Origin: Proteobacteria bacterium UBA7415
Lineage (GTDB): Bacteria > Pseudomonadota > Gammaproteobacteria > Arenicellales > Arenicellaceae
Assembly (NCBI GenBank): GCA_002470515.1
Contig: DKML01000031.1
Span: 1 to 64,000 of the forward strand
Reading direction: 5' to 3'
Length of the DNA stretch: 64,000 nucleotides
Shown: positions 53,799 to 62,494 of the stretch, piece after piece
How positions within the stretch are numbered: the stretch's first letter is position 1
Layout: each line of letters begins with the position of its first letter
The notes under the pieces: model-generated
Told to the model about the DNA's origin: nothing
What the model saw: the letters and a program-made list of their open reading frames with translations, nothing else
Database searches by the model: none
Position numbers and translations under genes: made by a program

Positions 53799-54521
53799 TT
53801 ACTTTAAACCATCTAAACGTTCTTGGAGTTTCTTTTTAACTTCTGGGTCATCAGTGGCCGCAATGGCGTCTCTTAGCTGTTGACGTAAACGCTCTTTGTT
53901 ATCAGCTGACTTAGTTGATACTCGCGGCGCGCCATTGCCCGTGCCTTGATAGGTTTGGTCTGTTGTTGTGCTAGCGGGGGAATTGTTACTGGCATCAGAC
54001 TCGGTGGCCGACTCAGGCGTCTGTGGCGCAACAAATGTGCCCTTAGCTATGCTCGAAGACGATGCCGAAGACTCGCCCTCTGACAAATGGTTCGAACTCG
54101 CCTGCTTGGAACCTGATTGAGAATTTTCGCCCTCACCTTTACCTTTGCTCGCACTTTGACTATCTGAATCGGGAGCACCCGCAGAACTCGCGCTATCAGC
54201 ACCTGTACCCTTGCCCGAAGAACCTGTAGATCCCTCTTGGCCGTTAGCATTGCCACTTCCACCGGAACCAGCGCCAGACCCACTGGAACCCTGTGCTCCG
54301 CCGCCTCGGCCTTGCGATAAGCAGTGCTCTGACTGGTTGGCCAATTGAGTGATCTCTTGCTCGCGCAGTTCAATAATTTCTTGCTTGGTTAGAGGCTCAT
54401 CATTTGAATACTCACTACGTTGCATCCACCCACACTCATCAAACTGCGTTTGAGCCGTCACATTGAGGGATGGCAGTAACAGTAAGACCGGAGTTAAAAT
54501 TAATGTAAGACGTTTAATCAT
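53799..54521 (-). CDS. Exported Ser/Gly-rich low-complexity protein
   Basis: A 240-residue protein. Signal peptide (LTLILTPVLLLLPSLNVTAQ), then a short conserved-looking module with two cysteines (CGWMQR near residue 30, HCLSQG near residue 66), followed by about 130 residues of Ser/Gly/Ala-rich sequence, and a charged coiled-coil end (KERLRQQLRDAI to KKKLQERLDGL). The cysteines may pair. It is first in the operon of the vWA-channel genes. Function not recognised; a flexible linker or cell-surface spacer is plausible. A decoy reading frame through its low-complexity part is rejected. Confidence 0.6.
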   Translation of the reverse strand: MIKRLTLILTPVLLLLPSLNVTAQTQFDECGWMQRSEYSNDEPLTKQEIIELREQEITQLANQSEHCLSQGRGGGAQGSSGSGAGSGGSGNANGQEGSTGSSGKGTGADSASSAGAPDSDSQSASKGKGEGENSQSGSKQASSNHLSEGESSASSSSIAKGTFVAPQTPESATESDASNNSPASTTTDQTYQGTGNGAPRVSTKSADNKERLRQQLRDAIAATDDPEVKKKLQERLDGLK

Positions 54522-54530
54522 GATTCCTCT

Positions 54531-54566
54531 CTATCAGTACAGTTTTGGCTATCAGTACAGTTTTGG
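54531..54566. repeat. Perfect 18-base tandem direct repeat
   Basis: CTATCAGTACAGTTTTGG occurs twice head to tail (54531-54548 and 54549-54566), 9 bases upstream of the start of the vWA-channel operon on its transcription side. It may be a regulator site or a local duplication. Confidence 0.85.
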
Positions 54567-54872
54567 CAATAAGTGCCATAAGGGTGCACTCAATAACTGA
54601 TTAATTGGTTAGTAGCATAGAGAAACTTGTATTAACCGAAGCTGAACGATGACATAACGGTTAGTAAGCACATGTGCGGTTTGAGTAAAACTGTAGCACC
54701 GCAACGAGACACTGGAATGTTATTGAACAAGAATTCACACTCTTTAACACCCCAATGGCTACGCCTCTAAATACCCCATATGTCTAAAGAGACGAGCGGC
54801 TATCGGTAGAGACTGAGTATAGTGCGGGTTCTGGCAAGCGCTAAACCCTAAAAAGCTGCTCGAGCCAAAAAG
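54567..54872. other. Gene-free upstream region of the vWA-channel operon
   Basis: About 305 bases with no supported gene. It must contain the promoter of the leftward eight-gene operon. Apart from the 18-base tandem repeat just beside it, no clear operator, terminator or RNA gene was recognised. Confidence 0.4.
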
Positions 54873-55526
54873 CTACTCTGCTTTGATTTTCGCCAATCCA
54901 TTAACGATAAACGCCAGTGAAAGCCAGTACGTCGACAGTACAACGGGATGCCACAGCGGGTCCGGGCTTATAAAGCGGTTATAAGACAACACACCGTCTG
55001 AGATCAGAAACGAGAAACCACCGAGCATAATGAGCAAGCTTGCCGCGCTGCCCAATTGCTTGTGTAAGCTGATTCCCCATGCGGCCATTAAAGAAATAAC
55101 AGAAACGTATACGGCGACAGGAAGGCCCATTGTTGCGAGACCCGCAGAGATATAAATATAGTAGCCTGCGCCTATGGCAAAGACGAATATTACGGCGAAC
55201 CAGCTCAATGCGCCTTGCGCTAAACGACTGAACAACCAAACAAATATAAGGTGTCCAATAAGAAAGCTACTTAGTCCTGCCAAAAAGCCATTATCGAAGA
55301 GCAGAGCAACATCTCCCACTAAGCAAAAAACCAAAGCGACCGCCCCAAGCACATAGTTTAAACCGCCGAGGTCGCGTGCAAAACGCAAAAAGAACGCAAC
55401 AATAACCAAGGTCGCTGCGGCTTTGGCATACCCGTAATAGGGGTCAATAGAAAACCAAGCCAGCGAAATGGCCAACAACGCGACCAGAACAATTAGAACA
55501 TTGTGTAAGAATACCTTTGCTTGCAT
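54873..55526 (-). CDS. Lysoplasmalogenase-like (YhhN/TMEM86) membrane protein
   Basis: A 217-residue protein with about eight hydrophobic spans. The family pattern is visible in LRFARDLGGLNYVLGAVALVFCLVGDVALL, GLSSFLIGHLIFVWLF and the conserved SDGVLSYNRF near residue 180. YhhN/TMEM86 members hydrolyse lysoplasmalogen or are of unknown activity in bacteria. The family call is fairly sure; the enzymatic role here is only inferred. It is on the same strand as the monooxygenase gene, 97 bases further, and not obviously in its operon. Confidence 0.75.
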   Translation of the reverse strand: MQAKVFLHNVLIVLVALLAISLAWFSIDPYYGYAKAAATLVIVAFFLRFARDLGGLNYVLGAVALVFCLVGDVALLFDNGFLAGLSSFLIGHLIFVWLFSRLAQGALSWFAVIFVFAIGAGYYIYISAGLATMGLPVAVYVSVISLMAAWGISLHKQLGSAASLLIMLGGFSFLISDGVLSYNRFISPDPLWHPVVLSTYWLSLAFIVNGLAKIKAE

Positions 55527-55623
55527 AACTATCTTCTATCTCTGAAACACGTTTAGTGTTCTTGTTGAAACAATTTGGTTTCTCTAACTTTGTTTTACGT
55601 TCGAGCGTGTTGCTTGATTACGC

Positions 55624-57057
55624 TTAAGAAAACTCCATAGCTCCATCATGCATAGACGAAAACTTAAGTGTGAACTTGTCATAAATGTAGTTCTGATAGA
55701 GTTTCCATGGCACTCGATCACCCTGCTTAGGAAGTCTATGTGCCGCACGTGTAATGTACCCTGAATTCAGGTCCAACAAGGGCTCTTCTTGTATATCTGC
55801 CGGAACTCTAGGCACGCACATGCGATGGCCTTTTTTGTCCATATGATTAATAAGGCGGCATGCGTATTTGTTAGTTAGATCAACCTTAAGCGTCCATGAT
55901 GCGTTGGTATACCCTACTGAAATAAACATATTGGGTGTGTCGTTACACATAAAGCCCTTATAGACGAACACATCAGCAGGGTCACTGGTTTGACCATCTA
56001 CGACAACGTCCATACCACCCAAGAACATCATATCTAAGCCCGTTGCCGTAACAATCATATCGGCTGGCAAGGTATCGCCTGATTTTAGTAAAATGCCCTC
56101 TTCCGTGAATCGGTCTATGTGATCTGTTACTACGCTCGCCTTATCAGCTTTCATTGCCTGGAAAAAGTCAGCATCCGGGCACAAGCATACTCGTTGGTCC
56201 CAAGGGTCATAGTCTGGTGTGAAGTGCTTGGCATCGAACTTATCACCAAGCAATTTTTCAATATCAGCGATTATGGCTTTTTTAGCTTTATCCGGAAATG
56301 CCTGACAGTATGCGTAAATGAACATGCTGCTTAAAATAAACCACCAACGTGCAGCCCAATCGCCAAACCAGCGCCCTAACCTATTCGCTATTGGATCTTC
56401 GGCTGGTTTGCTGCCCATATACGTTGGTGAACGTTGCAACATGGTTACATGCTCAGCCTTATCTGCCATTGACGGCACCATAGTAACGGCTGTTGCGCCG
56501 CTGCCAATAATGACGACATTCTTATCGGCATAGTCAGCGTCTTCTGGCCAGAATTGCGGATGCAATATCTCACCCTTGAATTTGTCTTGATCGGTAAATT
56601 CAGGTGTGTACCCAGCGTCGTAGTTGTAATACCCAACACACATAAATAAGAAACGGCAGGTAAAAATTCTCGAACCACTGCCATCTGTTGCATTTGTGTG
56701 TACGGTCCAGAGGGCCGTTTCTGAGTCCCATTCACAGCGCTGGCTCTGCAGACCGAACTCCATATGCTGACGGATATCAAACTCGTCGGCGGTCTCTTTC
56801 AAATAATCGAGAATCTTTTCCTTTTTTGCGATCGACTCTTTGTCAGCCCAAGGCTTAAACGAGTAACCAAACGTATACATATCCGAATCTGATCGAATGC
56901 CTGGGTAATTGAATAAGTCCCACGTACCGCCCATGTTGTCGCGACGCTCGATGAGCTTATACGTTTTACTAGGGCACTCTGTACTAAAGTGATAGGCGGC
57001 CGATAAGCCAGAAATACCACCACCGATAATGAGGGCGTCATAGTGCTCTGATTGCAT
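55624..57057 (-). CDS. Flavin-dependent Baeyer-Villiger-type monooxygenase
   Basis: A 477-residue FAD/NADPH enzyme. FAD motif IIGGGISGLSAAYHF at the N terminus; NADPH motif GSGATAVTM near residue 187. The Baeyer-Villiger fingerprint FxGxxxHxxxW appears as FKGEILHPQFW near residue 160, followed by P. It inserts oxygen next to a ketone, or oxygenates nitrogen or sulfur. It is downstream of a metal-dependent hydrolase gene, divergent from a TetR regulator and SDR, which suggests an alcohol-ketone-ester breakdown route. A terminator-like hairpin sits directly before its start (57070-57102). Confidence 0.88.
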   Translation of the reverse strand: MQSEHYDALIIGGGISGLSAAYHFSTECPSKTYKLIERRDNMGGTWDLFNYPGIRSDSDMYTFGYSFKPWADKESIAKKEKILDYLKETADEFDIRQHMEFGLQSQRCEWDSETALWTVHTNATDGSGSRIFTCRFLFMCVGYYNYDAGYTPEFTDQDKFKGEILHPQFWPEDADYADKNVVIIGSGATAVTMVPSMADKAEHVTMLQRSPTYMGSKPAEDPIANRLGRWFGDWAARWWFILSSMFIYAYCQAFPDKAKKAIIADIEKLLGDKFDAKHFTPDYDPWDQRVCLCPDADFFQAMKADKASVVTDHIDRFTEEGILLKSGDTLPADMIVTATGLDMMFLGGMDVVVDGQTSDPADVFVYKGFMCNDTPNMFISVGYTNASWTLKVDLTNKYACRLINHMDKKGHRMCVPRVPADIQEEPLLDLNSGYITRAAHRLPKQGDRVPWKLYQNYIYDKFTLKFSSMHDGAMEFS

Positions 57058-57069
57058 AGAATAGTCTCG

Positions 57070-57102
57070 AAAAAAATTAGCCCATTAAAAAATGGGCTAA
57101 TT
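57070..57102 (-). terminator. Intrinsic terminator between hydrolase and monooxygenase genes
   Basis: Perfect 12-base stem (AATTAGCCCATT / AATGGGCTAATT) with an AAAA loop, followed on the minus strand by seven or more T residues. It ends only about 13 bases before the monooxygenase ATG. Confidence 0.8.
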
Positions 57103-57118
57103 AATAAAATAAGATTGA

Positions 57119-57985
57119 TTAGACGTTTTGGAAATATGGGCTTAACTTAGTTTTCCATTCATCGATTAACGCTGAGTCATCGTGTTGCCAAGGATGAAAA
57201 CCACGGCGTAAAAACATTAAGTAAATTGAGAATACTGAGCTCACCATTCCGGATTTTCCAAACAAATGTTTAACCATGCCCCAGCGGTGCGACCAGGTTA
57301 CCTTAGTGTCGTGCTGTTTGAGTAAAAAACGCGTAATCAATGCCATCTGAAACGGGAATTCCAAAAAACAGAAGAACGCATAGTGGCGCTTTAATTTACC
57401 CATATCGCCTTCGCAGGTTTGATACACATCAAACGCAACTGACTTATGTTCAATTTCTTCAATCGCGTGCCAGAGCAGCGCGTTACGCAAAGACTCAGGC
57501 GCATCGTCTAACACGTGCGACTGCTTCAACGCATAGTGAGCAAAAGTGGCGGTAACGTGCTCAGCCGAAACTGTGCGCATCAATCGTTTCTTATCCGACC
57601 ATTTCTCGATCCGCTCAGAAAGTTTTTCTTTCATGATATCTTCGATACTTGCGGTATTGAAACCCAGCTCGTCGAACTGCTTATTCATTTTTTTGTGTTG
57701 CAAAGAGTGATGAGCTTCTTGTGCTGCAAAATCAGCGACTTCTTCCTTTAACTTTGGATCCGTCACTTGATCTTCGTAGTTCTTAACAGACTTAATAAAC
57801 TCGGCTTCACCTAAAGGGAAAGTCGCAGACAAGCCAACCCACAATGCGCTGATAACTGGGTTGTCTGAATAGAACACTGGAGTATCTATATCGCTATAAT
57901 CAAAGCGGACAATACGTCTAACTATGGGTAGACGAGACTTAGATTTTTGCTCTGCTTGAACTGCTAAATTTGTTTTGGCGTTCAT
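57119..57985 (-). CDS. PF10118-type metal-dependent hydrolase-like protein
   Basis: A 288-residue mostly helical protein of the putative metal-dependent hydrolase family (PF10118). Candidate metal ligands are in the Glu/His segments PLGEAEFIKSVKNYED, VADFAAQEAHHSLQHKKMN and WHAIEEIEHKSVAFDVY. The architecture resembles ferritin-like di-metal proteins. Typically near Baeyer-Villiger monooxygenases and SDRs in proteobacteria. The gene diverges from the TetR regulator and precedes the monooxygenase. The exact reaction is unknown. Confidence 0.8.
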   Translation of the reverse strand: MNAKTNLAVQAEQKSKSRLPIVRRIVRFDYSDIDTPVFYSDNPVISALWVGLSATFPLGEAEFIKSVKNYEDQVTDPKLKEEVADFAAQEAHHSLQHKKMNKQFDELGFNTASIEDIMKEKLSERIEKWSDKKRLMRTVSAEHVTATFAHYALKQSHVLDDAPESLRNALLWHAIEEIEHKSVAFDVYQTCEGDMGKLKRHYAFFCFLEFPFQMALITRFLLKQHDTKVTWSHRWGMVKHLFGKSGMVSSVFSIYLMFLRRGFHPWQHDDSALIDEWKTKLSPYFQNV

Positions 57986-58161
57986 TTACTATATTCCTGA
58001 GCGACGAGGCGCTACCTAATACTTAAGAGTTAAACACTTGAGAGTTCGATCTGACTAATAACACTATAGCCAAACCCCTAACACTCGCGAGCTACAAAGC
58101 AGAGGCGAAGATAAAGTCTGACTATGAAAATAACTTCTAATTACACATTTATCTACTCATG

Positions 58162-58181
58162 TGTTTACAACACTGTAAACA
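58162..58181. promoter_or_regulatory. Perfect palindrome, predicted TetR operator
   Basis: TGTTTACA, four bases, TGTAAACA: 8-base arms, 20 bases in total. It lies in the divergent region, 177 bases before the hydrolase start and 100 before the TetR start. Confidence 0.6.
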
Positions 58182-58280
58182 AGGTTTATCGTACGGCTTC
58201 TTGATTAGGGTGTCAATACATCCAGCTGAAGATTAACCAGACGCAAACCCATTAAACTCATTCTGAAAAGTACCCTATAG

Positions 58281-58910
58281 ATGGCCAAAAAAAACCATGA
58301 CTCACCTGAAGCCGCACGAGATGCCATTCTAGATGCGGCCGAAGCAATCGTGGTTGAAGTCGGTCCTGCTGGCCTTCGCATTAGCGCCGTAGCAAAACGA
58401 GCAGGCATGGCGCACCCTAACATTATTCACCACTTTGGTTCGCGCGATGGATTATTAAACGCTTTAGCCGAACGAGTCGGCGAACGAGCAACCGAGCGAA
58501 TTACTCAAGCCATTTCAAGCGCGTTAAGTGCTGACTCCGATCAATTAGTGGATGCAATGGCCAAAGTACTAGATACCGCATATCAAGGCGACGAAGGTCG
58601 TGCTGCTGTTTGGTTGCATTTAAGCGGTGCCGAAAGCTCTTTAAAAGACAATATGGATAAGATCGTCGACTTGTCTCATCAATTACGTAAAAATATCGAG
58701 CCTACAGTTGAGCGCGAAAACACCAGCCGTATCGTTCTGTTAGTCACACTCGCTCTGGTTGGCGAAGTGGTTTCGGGTGAAGCCATAAAAGCCGCTTTGG
58801 GTTTTGAAAAATCACCCGACGGAAGCCGTGCTCAATTTAGACGTTGGCTCGCACAACTGTTGTTGCAACTTTCAGACTCCGAGCTCCCTAAGGGCAGCGG
58901 CAAGCCATAG
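58281..58910 (+). CDS. TetR/AcrR-family transcription regulator
   Basis: A 209-residue repressor. The N-terminal helix-turn-helix is AILDAAEAIVVEVGPAGLRISAVAKRAGMAHPNIIHHFGSRD (residues about 14-56, with the recognition helix MAHPNIIHHFGSR). The C-terminal ligand-binding domain is helical. It is divergent to the hydrolase-monooxygenase genes and upstream of an SDR; its likely ligand is a substrate of that pathway. Its stop codon lies in a hexanucleotide repeat (58903-58940). Confidence 0.9.
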   Translation: MAKKNHDSPEAARDAILDAAEAIVVEVGPAGLRISAVAKRAGMAHPNIIHHFGSRDGLLNALAERVGERATERITQAISSALSADSDQLVDAMAKVLDTAYQGDEGRAAVWLHLSGAESSLKDNMDKIVDLSHQLRKNIEPTVERENTSRIVLLVTLALVGEVVSGEAIKAALGFEKSPDGSRAQFRRWLAQLLLQLSDSELPKGSGKP

Positions 58911-58940
58911 CCATAGCCATAGCCATAGCCATAGCCATAG
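58903..58940 (+). repeat. AGCCAT hexanucleotide repeat over the TetR stop codon
   Basis: Six perfect AGCCAT copies plus AG. The TetR frame ends in the first copy (CCA TAG), so copy-number change in whole units does not alter the protein. In another frame the repeat encodes Ser-His. Confidence 0.9.
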
Positions 58941-59034
58941 TCACTATATTGGCCATCCTAGTGTTATTTGCATAATTAATATCTAGCTAGATGACCGCGA
59001 ACATCCTACAAATTCAAAGATAGAAGGTAGATTC

Positions 59035-59886
59035 ATGAGTAAATTCAAAGATCGTATATGTGTAGTCACCGGAGCCGGTTCAGGCATTGGCCGAGCACTT
59101 GCTCTGCAGCTGCATGAACGTGGCGCAAAACTCGCACTCGCTGATATTCAAGCCGACAATCTAGCCGAAACCGCAGAACTCATTAGCAAATCAGGCGGGA
59201 ACGCATTTACCAAAACGCTAGACGTTGCAGATCAAGAAGCCGTTTTTGCATTTGCAGACGAAGTAAAAAACGAGCTAGGCGGCGTGCACTTAGTCGTCAA
59301 TAACGCAGGAGTTGCGTTGGGTTCGGGGCCTTTATGGGACACCGAAATTGACGACTTTAAGTGGCTGATGAATATCAATTTCTACGGGGTCTTGTATGGA
59401 ACTAAGGCGTTTTTACCGATACTCAAAGAACAAGACTGGGGGCATATCGTTAATATTTCTAGTTTGTTTGGGCTAGTTGGAGTGCCTGACCAAACCGCTT
59501 ACAACGCAAGTAAATTTGCTGTGCGTGGTTTAACTGAAGCACTGCGCCATGAGCTCAAACGTGAAGAGAGCACTGTGAGTTGCACCAGCGTTCATCCGGG
59601 CGGCATAGACACGAACATTACCGTTAACGCGCGCGTCGTTAACAGCGAACTGAGTGCCGAAGAGATAAAAGCCGCACACGAAGACGCCGTTAAGAATTTT
59701 AAGAAATTAGCGCGCACTACGCCTGAAAGCGCGGCGACGCAGATATTAAAGGCCGTAGAAAAAGACAAGATGCGATTACTGATTGGCATGGACGCAAAAT
59801 TGCTTGATCTGATTCAACGCTTTTTTCCCACAAGATACGCCAACGTCATGGCCTATTTTGTGGAAAAAAGCACCGAGGCTAAATAA
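59035..59886 (+). CDS. Short-chain dehydrogenase/reductase
   Basis: A 283-residue classical SDR. Cofactor motif TGAGSGIGRALALQL near residue 12, NNAG near 91, catalytic Ser near 143 (ISSLFGL) and YNASK near 157. The C-terminal extension resembles SDRs acting on alkyl or cyclic alcohols. Its position beside the TetR gene and across from the monooxygenase suggests it makes the ketone substrate of the monooxygenase. Confidence 0.88.
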   Translation: MSKFKDRICVVTGAGSGIGRALALQLHERGAKLALADIQADNLAETAELISKSGGNAFTKTLDVADQEAVFAFADEVKNELGGVHLVVNNAGVALGSGPLWDTEIDDFKWLMNINFYGVLYGTKAFLPILKEQDWGHIVNISSLFGLVGVPDQTAYNASKFAVRGLTEALRHELKREESTVSCTSVHPGGIDTNITVNARVVNSELSAEEIKAAHEDAVKNFKKLARTTPESAATQILKAVEKDKMRLLIGMDAKLLDLIQRFFPTRYANVMAYFVEKSTEAK

Positions 59887-59978
59887 GGGATTAATACAAG
59901 AGATTAAGTGTGTGGCTAGCGACTTTGACCACGCGAGCACTGATGTGCTCACGTACTCAAAAGCTCAGATTCGTCTAT

Positions 59979-60512
59979 CTAGACAGTGTACCCAAAGTGA
60001 ATATCACCGCGAGTACACCAAAAACGATCTGACTCTTTTTTTTCAGGTAAAGCATGAGCGTGCACACTAGCGGTGTACATAAGAAAACATCCCCATAGTG
60101 GCGACGCTAGATCACCAATCATTGGCAAAATTGAAAGTGCAGCAACTACCGGCAACACCGCGGTCGAGAACGCAAAACAGCGTACCGCCATCTCATAATC
60201 TTTAGTGCTATTCATGAGCTTCCAAATAACAAACAGAATACCGCCCATGATAAAGCACGCGACGACTACCGCTATTGGATAGACAATCAACATTGTTACA
60301 GCACCGAGTCCCATAGGACCCAAGGCACCCAAACCCACAATGGCTAAAGCAAAAAGAATTGCTGCCGTAACTGCCGCCATGATTGCCGCAAAGATGAGGG
60401 GAGCCTGAAAACCACCAGATTGGGGCATGGCCTTGTAAAAACTAACGGGGTCAGTGATGACCTGCATAGCCGTTGCGATGGTTTTATCAATATCGATAGA
60501 CATATTGCTCAT
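59979..60512 (-). CDS. YIP1-family membrane protein
   Basis: A 177-residue protein with about four hydrophobic spans (PLIFAAIMAAVTAAILFALAIVG, MGLGAVTMLIVYPIAVVVACFIMGG, FAFSTAVLPVVAALSILPMI). The N-terminal TDPVSFYKAMPQSGGFQAP pattern is characteristic of YIP1-domain proteins. The last 22 residues (after KKESDRF) look unlike the rest, and the frame may read through an out-of-family tail. Starting at the downstream ATG (MSIDIDK) is possible. Confidence 0.72.
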   Translation of the reverse strand: MSNMSIDIDKTIATAMQVITDPVSFYKAMPQSGGFQAPLIFAAIMAAVTAAILFALAIVGLGALGPMGLGAVTMLIVYPIAVVVACFIMGGILFVIWKLMNSTKDYEMAVRCFAFSTAVLPVVAALSILPMIGDLASPLWGCFLMYTASVHAHALPEKKESDRFWCTRGDIHFGYTV

Positions 60513-60630
60513 AAATGTTCTCCTCTAAACACAGGTTTGTAAGTTAATCAGTCAGCGCGCTGATCAGTTGCTAATGAGTTAGTTCACTAATTTAAAAAAT
60601 TGTAATTGCCAACTATACCCGAACGTTCTG

Positions 60631-60939
60631 TTAATTTGATGACGGGTTATCTGAAAATGACTGCAAAACGACTAATGCTTGCTCGGCATAAGCCTCTAGC
60701 ACGACATGATCATGATAAAACGCAGCCTTGAGATTCGCACTAATATTATAACGAGTGAGCGCCTCAGCAATTGCAGCGGATAAACCCACCGCACTAAAAC
60801 TTGAATTAACCTCTAGAGTGAGGCGTGGAAAGCCATTTTGGTCGTCAAAACCTTTAGCTCGAGCGAGCTTTTGTTCCAGCACAAGGGTCAGGCCTTCGTC
60901 TTCTCGGAATAATTTAAGGAGGGTAATTGAAGCACACAA
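60631..60939 (-). pseudogene. Truncated second copy of an ACT-domain protein
   Basis: A 102-codon frame. From FREDEGLTL to the end it is closely similar at DNA and protein level to the intact gene at 63135-63539 (GFDDQNGF, AVGL.AAIAEALTR, AAFYHDHV). The N-terminal third of the intact copy is missing and replaced by an unrelated 11-residue start. It is probably a non-functional duplicate. The ACT fold binds small ligands in the intact gene. Confidence 0.75.
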
Positions 60940-61123
60940 TGAATCTGCATGTCCCGTTTAGCTGCCACGAAAAATGCATTCTTGGTGAGAAGGAAAAAAC
61001 AAACATGGTCATTTATCAGCCAGCCCTGCGCCTATCGATTTTATTGATATCTAGAATTTCACCATCGCCTTTACATATTGACGAACCGCAAAACCCCAAC
61101 GTAATAAATTATTTGCGAGAACG

Positions 61124-62248
61124 CTAATCATCATCCAATAGCAATACGATGATTGATGGGATGACGCTAGAACCTGGGGATGCAATTTCAACCAATCGAA
61201 AGGGGTTACTAAACGCTGGATCACTCAAAAATGCGGTGTCGGTTAGTGTTTCAAGAAACGCTACCAGCGCGGCGCGTTCCCCGGCGTTTAGATTCATCCT
61301 TATCGGCTGACCATTTCTACGCAGTCGGTTGTCTAAGCTTGGGTTGTCCTGAACTCCAGAGTTATAGAAGTTCACGACGGCGTCTAAAGAGTTGAATCGC
61401 CCGTCATGCATAAACGGTGGTCTCACCGCTATATTGCGTAAAGATGGTGATTTAAACTGACCGTTTCCGGCTCCTGGATCGGTAATAACGGCATCGAGTC
61501 CATTGTTCCGAGCTCTGTCTAAAGTTTGCAAATCGGTTTCGTGGCAAGCCCTACAATTGGTTTGAGGGCTGTTGAATAGCTGTCTGCCCTGTTGCTCTTG
61601 AGCAGAAAAATTAGAAAAATTAGTGGCTACACCTTGATCGTATTTCGATCGATATGAAAGCAATGATCGAATGAATTGCGCCAAACTATTTGCTATTCGT
61701 GTACTGTTTATTGTTGGTGAGCCATAGGCGGCTTCAAACAAATCAGGATAGTAGGTTGTGGCGCTTAGTTTATTCACAACGTTTGTAAGCGTTTCACCCA
61801 TTTCAACAGGGTCTTGTATGGGAAGAAGCGCCTGAGCTTCTAAGCTATTGGCGCGTTCGTCCCAAAAAAAACGATTCGGACCGTAGTAGCGTGTATTACT
61901 TAACCCCATTGAATGCCTGCCGGTTAAACCACCCGAGAAGCCCACTGATAAACGCGCAGAATCGGAAAACCCACGAGATTGAGTGTGGCAAGATGCACAG
62001 GATATAGTGCTGTTAAGTGATAAGTCTTTATCATAAAACAAGACGCGACCTAAAGTAGCGCCCGCGTTAGTTGTGGGGTTAGCTGCGGGAGTTGTATCTA
62101 TTGCGCCTACGTCCCCTGCCAAAAAGTGTGCTGGCAATGAGGGGTTGGCGTAGTTGTATGTGGTATCGGGCAAAACTGGAATAAGCTCGGTCTGTGCTCG
62201 GGATTCTTGAGTAAAAATGAAGGCCAACAATAATATTAAAATGCGCAT
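61124..62248 (-). CDS. Di-heme cytochrome c peroxidase/MauG family protein
   Basis: A 374-residue periplasmic di-heme enzyme. Signal peptide (ILILLLAFIFTQESRAQ); first heme site CASCH near residue 82, second CRACH near residue 220. Family landmarks: HSMGLSNTRYYGPNRFFWDER, LLPIQDPVEMGET and the MHDGRFNSLDAVVNFYN segment with the distal Met/His. I chose the ATG giving MRILILLL; the frame extends 26 codons upstream without signal-like sequence. MauG-type enzymes oxidise proteins or H2O2. It lies between the two ACT copies, downstream of a tiny lipoprotein gene. Confidence 0.88.
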   Translation of the reverse strand: MRILILLLAFIFTQESRAQTELIPVLPDTTYNYANPSLPAHFLAGDVGAIDTTPAANPTTNAGATLGRVLFYDKDLSLNSTISCASCHTQSRGFSDSARLSVGFSGGLTGRHSMGLSNTRYYGPNRFFWDERANSLEAQALLPIQDPVEMGETLTNVVNKLSATTYYPDLFEAAYGSPTINSTRIANSLAQFIRSLLSYRSKYDQGVATNFSNFSAQEQQGRQLFNSPQTNCRACHETDLQTLDRARNNGLDAVITDPGAGNGQFKSPSLRNIAVRPPFMHDGRFNSLDAVVNFYNSGVQDNPSLDNRLRRNGQPIRMNLNAGERAALVAFLETLTDTAFLSDPAFSNPFRLVEIASPGSSVIPSIIVLLLDDD

Positions 62249-62371
62249 AATTTTTAAGGGATAAGTGTTGATGTAAGTTAGAACCACTCGGCTCGGAACA
62301 AACTTTTTAAGCTGTCGCCGAGTCATAATTATGTGGCGATTGCTGATGTTAGGTAGTGCAAAAATAACTAC

Positions 62372-62494
62372 TTAGCTGAGGGTTGAGTCTAGTACCCAAT
62401 CACCGCCTAGCTGTACGTTGGCGGCAGAATCAAGATCTAACGTAGCGCATGCTGCTAAGCTCCATAACAGGACGAGTAAGAAGAGTCGCTCCAT
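62372..62494 (-). CDS. Tiny lipoprotein (40 residues), possibly truncated
   Basis: The frame begins MERLFLLVLLWSLAAC (lipobox LAAC, Cys 16) and ends after LGGDWVLDSTLS. An in-frame upstream ATG at 62506 adds four residues. The sequence after the lipobox looks like the start of a longer exported domain that stops early. It lies 124 bases before the di-heme peroxidase gene. It may be a genuine small lipoprotein or the remains of a larger one. Confidence 0.4.
   Translation of the reverse strand: MERLFLLVLLWSLAACATLDLDSAANVQLGGDWVLDSTLS

Noticed and set aside
54047..54373. Alternative reading frame in the Ser/Gly-rich gene
   Set aside because: The codon pattern is typical of an out-of-frame reading of low-complexity DNA; the annotated frame has a signal peptide and a ribosome-binding site.
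58903..58940. Possible CRISPR or origin-like iteron
   Set aside because: The repeat is a simple perfect hexanucleotide without spacers and without cas or replication genes.
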